A DNA stretch of 64,000 bases from Linyphia triangularis (taxonomy: Eukaryota > Arthropoda > Arachnida > Araneae > Linyphiidae): contig OZ021721.1 of the NCBI GenBank assembly GCA_963978545.1, positions 107,530,366 to 107,594,365 of the forward strand. Reading direction: 5' to 3'. Made by a program: the position numbers and the translations under genes. The first letter of the stretch is position 1. The number at the start of each line of letters is the position of its first letter. The notes beneath the pieces were generated by a model. That model was not told the DNA's origin. It searched no databases and was given only the letters and a program-made list of their open reading frames with translations. Positions 57,835 through 64,000 of this stretch are shown one piece after another.

Positions 57835-60390
57835 CACAGGGTGCGTACGCGGCCTGGAAAACCTGGAAAGTCCTTGAATTTCATTATTTTTTTTCAAGGC
57901 CTTGAATAGCCTGGAAAAATAGGATTATTTCTTAAAAAAGCCTGGAAAGTCCTTGAATTTCCCCTTTTCAATTCTAAAACCATAAAATTCTCGTTCCCGT
58001 ATTACCATTATTCTGACTTCACACTTTCTAGCCGGTTCACTTTTGGCGGATCTGTCAATCACACTTGAATCGGTTCCTCCCGAGCGGCCCTGGAACGGCA
58101 CGGTCACTATGACGTTTGACCTCTCCCCTAAAGAGACAAAAAGTTGCACGATGAGTATCCGGTGGAAAGAGGGTGTAATTTGATATGCAGGATATTTTCG
58201 CTTTTCTCTCTCTCTCTCCCTCATTAGGTGCATTCTCAAACGACCAAAATTTTCCTCTGAGAGGATTTTGTGTTTGTTCGAAATGGAATGAAAAAGAGCA
58301 TGCTTAGCATATTCGTATATAAAATATCGAAGGAAAAAGAATCGAATTAATCGCACTATGTGGATTCATCCCATTGTTTAGAGCCGATCAACATTCGGTA
58401 TGTTCTTCTGTCTTTACCCGCAGTTAAGAGAAGACAAAGTAAAAATTTTAAACTTTTTCCGGATGTCGATTGAGAGCTTCGACGAGTTGGTGAAGAAATT
58501 ATGTTCCAGACTGCAAAAACCCGACACTAACTATCGGAGGAGTATATCGCCTACAGAGAAAATAGCAGTTACGCTTCGGTATTGTATTATGATTTATATC
58601 ATTCTTTCATTTATGTCGATTCCTATTTCAAGAAAGAAGAATTTCTTTTTCTGTAGAAGGGGAAGGATATGTAATTTTTTATATCAATTACTAAAATGGC
58701 CTACTTTAAAGCCGTGAAAGTTATTAACTAAGGTTGCTGGAAAAAAACCTTCCAATTTTATTAAATTTATTTTGAGCTCATTAAAAAATTTCTAATTACA
58801 GGGATGTAAGAGCTGTTCCAATTGCGCCGAAGTGCGCCAAACTGACTACCCTGCTCCAAACTGCGTCAAAAACCTCTTTTCGGTTAAGATTGCGCCGAAC
58901 TGCGCCAAAAAATCATTTTTTGACTTGAAAAACTACTTGGCGAGAATTTTATGTCGAAATTTTTCAAAATTATCATGAAACATCACCAACAAAGCGATAA
59001 AGAGTATTTTGCCCTTCAAGGGCGTTTTTCGTCAGTTAACGTGCCGGAAAAGGTTCGCACTTGAAAATACAGTCTCTCAGTTTTGTTGTAGGTTTTTCAA
59101 ACTATAAAGAAGTAGTAAATGAATCAGTGTGCATCTGATTTAAATCTGTTTTCTTGGCTGATTTTAGGTATAGAAAATTAATACTTTTTTTTTTTATACT
59201 TATAGAATACATGATTTTTTTAAATTTTTTTTACTGAGACTCCGTGCTAAAAATAGAATACAAGTATTGTATTTTTCACACAAGCAATCTTAGTGCATCT
59301 GGTTTAGATTTGCACTCTTGCCTGGTTTCAATAATAAAGAAATATATAGCTTTCTTTAAGCTAAAAAAAAACGCGAATATTTTTTGTAATTTCTAAACTT
59401 AATCCAATTGACAGCCCCCCTCCCCAAACATTTCCAGGCTTAATTTCTAAGTCATCGGTAAAACGGGATTTGAATTTTGAACTTGCCTTTTTGATTATCT
59501 GGAAGGATTGGTGACTATTAGTAAATGATTTTTCGGCAACCCTGGATGTTGGATCATGATTTTGACTTAGCAACGAACGGGAAAACGCATATTACGTCAT
59601 TCTTTTATTGTAGCCAATTCCCAGAAAAAGCGCCAAGTCGTACCGTAGGTAAACTAGAAATTCTACGAAGAACTTGAATGGGGTGGGGGGGGGGGGGATT
59701 TAAGCTATGTCTCTATTTTTTAAAAAAAGTAAGGATTTCTTGTATTTACAAATTTTTGTTCCTTTAAATTAGCGATAGGAAAGATCAGGGATTCGCGGCA
59801 GTATGCCCCTTGCGCCGTTAAACTTCAACCAACCAACCAGGGATTCGCGCTTTAAATTCAAACTGTAGAAGGCATGAAATCAATCTTTATGCATCCAATT
59901 TGGATATTTTTTTCTTGCCTGTTTGTAAGTAAAAATAATAAATATTTTTCTTAGTACTTTAAGAGTTCATGATTATTTTTTTGGCATATATTTAAAAAAA
60001 AAAACTAACCAAATAACCACAGACTTAAGATCATTTTGTTTCCATTGACCTTGAGATTTCAAATGGGAACCCTCTATAATCCATTTAGACAATGGAGAGT
60101 GTTAGAAAACAAACCACTACAAAACTTCTTTTTTTTTTTAACCTAGTTTTTTCCTTATCCTGGTAAGAGGTATAATTATCAATAAATATATGTGGTTGCA
60201 TCTTAGTTGTTAAGTAATAAGTATTTTAATTCTTTTTGCAACTTCGTTAATTAAAAAAAATATATAAAAATTTAATTTTGGTATCGACTCTGCAACGATA
60301 AAATAGGGCCTTGATTTTTGTTGAAATATCCTTGAAAAGGGCCTTGAAAGTCCTTGAATTTCACTTCCAAAAAAGTGTATGCACCCTGTG
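57835..60390 (+). mobile_element. PIF/Harbinger-like DNA transposon, 2.56 kb, defective
   Basis: Ends CACAGGGTGCGTAC and GTATGCACCCTGTG, with TA or TAC next to them (the palindromic junction makes the exact duplication ambiguous). AAAGTCCTTGAATTTC occurs at 57867, 57946 and 60346 in the same orientation. The interior holds the start of a HARBI1-type nuclease and GCGCC-rich sequence at 58820-58910. Most of the transposase is missing. Confidence 0.7.
58355..58717 (+). pseudogene. Harbinger (HARBI1-like) transposase N-terminal fragment
   Basis: The + frame reads MWIHPIV, a stop, then FGMFFCLYPQLREDKVKI, NFFRMSIESFDELVKKL and NYRRSISPTEKIAVTLRY. This is the characteristic N-terminal block of PIF/Harbinger transposases (WVHPI...FG.F..LYP.LRED..KF..YFRMS..SFDELL...I.K.DTN.R..I.P.EKLAVTLRYLATG). 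After TLRY the family's LATG continuation and the whole DDE nuclease domain are absent. The 105-codon ORF starts at 58400. A 143-codon minus-strand ORF upstream (57925-58356) has no recognised motif. Confidence 0.8.
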
Positions 60391-60855
60391 TACATAATGC
60401 ATTTGTTTAATAAACTATTTAACTTATAAGCATGCAAGTCAAATGAACTTATTTCTTAACGGATGACTGGTGTAGTTATACGTAAAAATAGCGATTATAT
60501 TTTAATGAATATTATAAAAATAAATAGTAATTTTTACGACCTGATAGATGAGTTATTTAAAATCTTCTAAATTAAAATATTTTGAACCCTTATTTAACTT
60601 ATTTGTCAACAAATACTAAAGTTATAATTTTACTTGTTTTTTTTATTTGGCCATTTCCATCCCTGTAATTGTATGTTTTCATGTAAAAATGTTTTCATGT
60701 AAAAATGTTTACATTTATGCCATTCCTTTTAGTTAAGTTTACACTAACAAGATTTAGTAAAAAAAATATTCTTGCATATAACTAGCATTTTTTTTTTTTG
60801 TCTAAGAGTGTTTATCATTTTAATGCATTGGTGTGTTTTATTCACTTAGTATTTA

Positions 60856-61230
60856 CAGTGTTCCCACGGTCATTAAAAGTGCTTAATATATTTGAACTTG
60901 TTTTTAAGGCCTTGAAAATGCTTAGAGGTGCTTAGTGGTCCTTAAAAGTTCTTAATTTTTGCGGATGTTGTGTGCCTAACCCCAAAATTTATAAAAATAC
61001 AACTCGGACTTGCTATTCCCGTGTGACTGTCACTTATCTGCACCGTATCGGAATTCTCCGACATATTTGCATTACGCGTCCACCAACTGGTAACTTTTTT
61101 GGTAGAATATACTTTATTAAAAATTTATATGTAAACATGAGGCCTGAAAATAAATTTTCAATGGTCCTTAAAAATATTATTTATGTGCTTAAAAGTCATT
61201 GAAAAGTAATTGATTTGAGTGGGAACCCTG
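60856..61230. mobile_element. 375-bp MITE just upstream of exon 3
   Basis: Inverted ends CAGTGTTCCCAC (60856) and GTGGGAACCCTG (to 61230), flanked by ATTTA on both sides (60851-60855, 61231-61235). GCTTAA, CCTTAAAAG and GCTTAAAAGTCATT words recur in both halves. No transposase. Its right end lies 34 bp before exon 3. Confidence 0.75.
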
Positions 61231-61264
61231 ATTTAAAATTACAATTTTTTTTTATGCCTTGCAG

Positions 61265-61324
61265 GAACTATCTGAAGAATTAACAGATGTTGTTTTCCTT
61301 AAGGTTGATGTTGATGATGTTGAT
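61265..61324 (+). CDS. Thioredoxin, coding exon 3 (residues 44-63)
   Basis: Acceptor TTTTTTTTATGCCTTGCAG, donor GTAAGT, phase 0 on both sides; 20 codons: ELSEELTDVVFLKVDVDDVD. This is the alpha2 end and central beta3 strand of thioredoxin. Asp58, Asp60 and Asp61 match the acidic run of animal thioredoxins, but residue 62, Cys in human TXN, is Val. The poly-T tract is clear and the likely branch point CTGAT (61228-61232) sits at the junction with the upstream MITE. Confidence 0.95.
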
Positions 61325-62243
61325 GTAAGTTACAAATTTCTGTTTACGATAGTTATATCATTTTTAGGTATCTGTTTTAATTTTGTTAATCCAGTAACTG
61401 AGAGTCGCATCATGCCCAGCTGGTTTGCTTTGTTCTGTTTTCTACTAAAAAGATGAATATTATAATTCTTGCATAATTTTTGTTAAAAAAAACCTCCAAA
61501 TATGATTTTTAATATATATATATTACCATTTAATATTGGTTTAAAACTACAGTAAATTTAGCTCTGCTTTTTCTGTGTCTTAAATCAAAATCTAACAATA
61601 TTCTAGTGCAATAGTGTCAATCATCCTTATGATACTGAAAATTAATTGTTTTAATTAATGGACTTTTCATAAACAATGAACATTTTCAAACTGGTGTAGC
61701 AAAATTGAAACTAATGCAGAATTGCTGAAAAATTTGCCAATGCATCTATAATAATTTTATTCTTAAGAACTAAAGGTTGTGCTTAGGTGAAAAATTTCAT
61801 CTTGAAAATATATGTTTCATAATGTCAGAGGTATCGTGTTACGCAGAATGTAAGCAACTTTGTTTTGATTTACAAAGAGTTCATTGAACCAAATGTCTTA
61901 AAATTAGTAAACATATGCAATGAAACGGCTCATTTTCATTGATAACATTTTGTGGCACAAGGGTTAAGTTTGGCTATCTAGAGCCAGGTAGTGTCACTTC
62001 TGTTATAAAACCTTTGTAAACATTAATTTATCAGACTGTCAGACAATGATTTGTGAAGCCATTATGGTGTATAACGGATTAAGTTGACTTAAATGTGTTT
62101 CTGAATGCTATACTTCTGTTAACATTTTTGTTTGCAGTTAAATTAAGGTTTTTTTTCAATGTTAATAAGTTTATGTTTTGTAAAAACTGTAATATTTTGT
62201 CTCGAAGAATTGTTGAGCTAAGTGTTTATTTTATATATTTTAG
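61325..62243 (+). other. Thioredoxin intron 3 (919 bp)
   Basis: Bounded by GTAAGT and TATATATTTTAG. AT-rich; no repeat or gene recognised inside. Confidence 0.9.
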
Positions 62244-62309
62244 GATGTTGCTGCAAAATTTCAAGTCACAGGCATTCCAAAGTTTATTTTATTTAAGAAT
62301 AAGAATCAA
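62244..62309 (+). CDS. Thioredoxin, coding exon 4 (residues 64-85), cis-proline
   Basis: Acceptor TATATTTTAG, donor GTAAGG, phase 0; 22 codons. DVAAKFQVTGIPKFILFKNK holds the conserved cis-Pro75 next to the active site and the beta4 strand. Positions 69 and 73, Cys in human TXN, are Phe and Gly. The protein so far is 85 residues against the usual ~105, so a final exon (beta5 and the C-terminal helix with a GAN-type motif) is expected. I could not find it before 64000. Confidence 0.95.
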
Positions 62310-62422
62310 GTAAGGATCTTTTATCTTTAAGATTATAACTTGTTGAATGTATATTTGTGGTTTGAAATGTTTCTAGCAGTATGTACTAAATTATCCAGTA
62401 GTGTGTGTTATTTATATATGTA

Positions 62423-63157
62423 ATTAGCTGAATGCCCATGCTTCGCAACAAAATTGTACCAGGTACAATTTTTTAGCTTATTGTGGAGATCCATCATTGG
62501 TGTATAGGTCCCAGCTTTTGGTGCTTCGCTTGCAGGAAGATTCATTGCTACTCAAAAGCAAGCTAGCTGAAAAGCTAGCACAGGCTTACTTCACTTGTGA
62601 AAGGTTCATTGGTATGCAAGCATAGTGTCACTGCATAAGTATAAGTTCGTTTCACTCACTAAAAACTAATTGCTACGTAAACCCTTAATATTATAAAGCC
62701 CTCCCCTGTCGAGAAGCAAAAAAAAAATCTCTGTTAATACAATAATATAACACTCCTTTGAGAATATTTTAACACGTGTTTGTGAACAGCAAAGTTAGAT
62801 GGTCAAAACTACTTATATTGAAATTTCATAGGTCTAGGCCTATTAGAAGTAGCTTTTTATAAAAAAAATTAATTGAACCAAAGTCTTCAAAATTTTATAA
62901 TTCTGTTTGTCAAAAGTCCAATTAGAAGGCCAAAACTATTTACGTTGAAAATTTCAGAGCTGTAGCCCTATTAGAAATCATTTGGTAAAATATTTTTTAA
63001 TTAATTAAAAAAATTATTAAAAATAAATTTATGCCAAGAATCTTTGTGGGAGTGTACTCAACAACTTCCCAAAGTTTCATGCCGATCGGATGAATGGTAT
63101 AGTAATGCATAGAGGACAAACAGACAGACATGCTTTCGTTTTTATATATATAGATAA
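62423..63157. repeat. Dispersed repeat R5-related element
   Basis: Starts TAGCTGAATGCCCATGCTTC and ends ACAGACAGACATGCTTTCGT then TTTTATATATATAGATAAG. The start matches the repeat at 36779, and the CAGACAGAC...TATATATAG end is shared in type with 57240-57275. Contains a small inverted TTGTACC/GGTACAA at 62454-62469. In thioredoxin intron 4. Confidence 0.7.
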
Positions 63158-64000
63158 GCCTATATACTAAAATTCACCCTTACTATTTGTCAGTAAATAA
63201 GCTGTAGGATGGATCCTTCTGTGGAAAGAATATATTTCCTGGAAACTCGTATATCTAGTAATTATAGGCTGAGCAAAATTAGTTTTGTATTAAATTTAAA
63301 AAATTGCAGAAAATAAATGCTTTTGACTTTAAAATTTAATTCTTATTTTACTTTCCTAACTATGAATATTTTAATAGTGTTAACGAATCAGATGGCTTTG
63401 GCCGAGCTCTTTTCCTGACGTCACTCACTTGGCGAATCACAATTGGCACATGAATATTCCTTTTGAATATTTTGCAAATTTCTTGATGCAGTCAAATCAA
63501 ATGGTGCTGATTTTGTTTTAAAAAAAAAAAAAACTTTTTGAATTATTAGGACTGTATAGAGCTTGTCGTTATTCTATGGTTCTAGATGAGCTTTTAAAAA
63601 ATTATATTATTGATGAAAACCCTTGTCACATGATTTTCGGCTTTTGAAAATCTGAATGACTCACTTTCTTTTTGGAAGTTTTAGAGTTAAGAGAAATTGG
63701 AAAACTATCTTATATTAAGTAAAAATAGCATGAATTTGAGTAATTATAAATAACGAGATATGTTAGTATTACATTTAAGGTTAAATATAGATTTAAAAAA
63801 GTACTGTAAGATTAACACAATGCAGTATTCTGCATAATTTTCGTCATCCAATATTAGAAAATTTACCATGAAGACTTTCTGACCAGATATAATGAAATGT
63901 AATGTTTACTGCTAATGTGAAACTTCATTTTATTTAAATTAAATCAAGTGAAAAAAGAAAGTTATTGTATATTTATTCGCCACCAGCTTAGTCATGACTC
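63158..64000. other. Thioredoxin intron 4 (start), no exon found
   Basis: Searched for the missing C-terminal exon; no open stretch with a GAN-type motif after an AG acceptor was seen. AT-rich with an A13 run near 63521. Confidence 0.5.

Larger units (their letters stand above)
48433..61264 (+). other. Thioredoxin intron 2 (12.8 kb)
   Basis: Bounded by GTAAAT and TTATGCCTTGCAG. It is large for such a small gene because of inserted DNA transposons, MITEs and degenerate tandem arrays, listed separately. Segments 49205-49770, 50216-50717, 50763-51780, 52534-53589 and 55780-57834 hold no feature I can support; ORFs there are short and unrecognised. Confidence 0.85.

Noticed and set aside
57925..58356. 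143-codon minus-strand gene
   Set aside because: Lies inside the Harbinger-like element, overlaps the start of its transposase fragment, and shows no motif.
63362..63410. Missing thioredoxin C-terminal exon
   Set aside because: The short open stretch does not resemble the beta5/helix region and lacks a GAN-type motif.

Overview
The window looks like a repeat-laden piece of an AT-rich arthropod-type nuclear genome. A chelicerate such as a spider is my guess from the repeat style; this is inference. There is no bacterial gene organisation. Only one host gene is secure: a cytosolic thioredoxin on the + strand, with four phase-0 coding exons at 39052-39075, 48328-48432, 61265-61324 and 62244-62309. 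They encode residues 1-85 with the WCGPC active site and cis-proline. The last ~20 residues must lie beyond position 64000. Its introns are about 9.3, 12.8 and 0.9 kb and are full of transposons.

Positions 1-29.6 kb hold no convincing host gene. They contain tandem arrays (1.2-1.95, 2.6-3.3, 6.8-9.8, 15.7-17.4, 20.6-20.9 kb), TA, ATT and other microsatellites, and DNA transposon relics recognised by terminal inverted repeats plus target-site duplications: fold-back TA elements, piggyBac-like TTAA elements, a pogo-like element with a transposase remnant, and several hAT-like elements. There is also an antisense non-LTR reverse-transcriptase fragment near 12 kb. An orphan 111-codon ORF near 18 kb carries a poly(A) signal and an A-tract.

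Positions 29.7-38.4 kb form a nested transposon. A Tc1/mariner-superfamily (IS630-like DDE) element with unusually long (~265 bp) inverted repeats sits in a TA microsatellite. A nearly complete Ty1/copia retrotransposon (31041-36741) interrupts the last codons of its transposase. The copia has near-identical LTRs, a TTTAG duplication and a half-tRNA-iMet primer site. A further dispersed repeat with 148-bp internal tandem units lies downstream of the transposase stop codon.

Positions 38.4-64 kb are the thioredoxin promoter and gene. Its introns hold a tRNA-derived SINE with a 14-bp duplication, hAT-, piggyBac-, Harbinger- and DDE-type elements, and degenerate tandem arrays. One small DNA element ends 34 bp before exon 3 and appears to supply half of that exon's branch-point consensus. 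I found no convincing wholly new biological system. The most informative structures are the nested insertion, the repeat-derived branch point, and the copia element whose frame break coincides with a classical -1 slippery heptamer.
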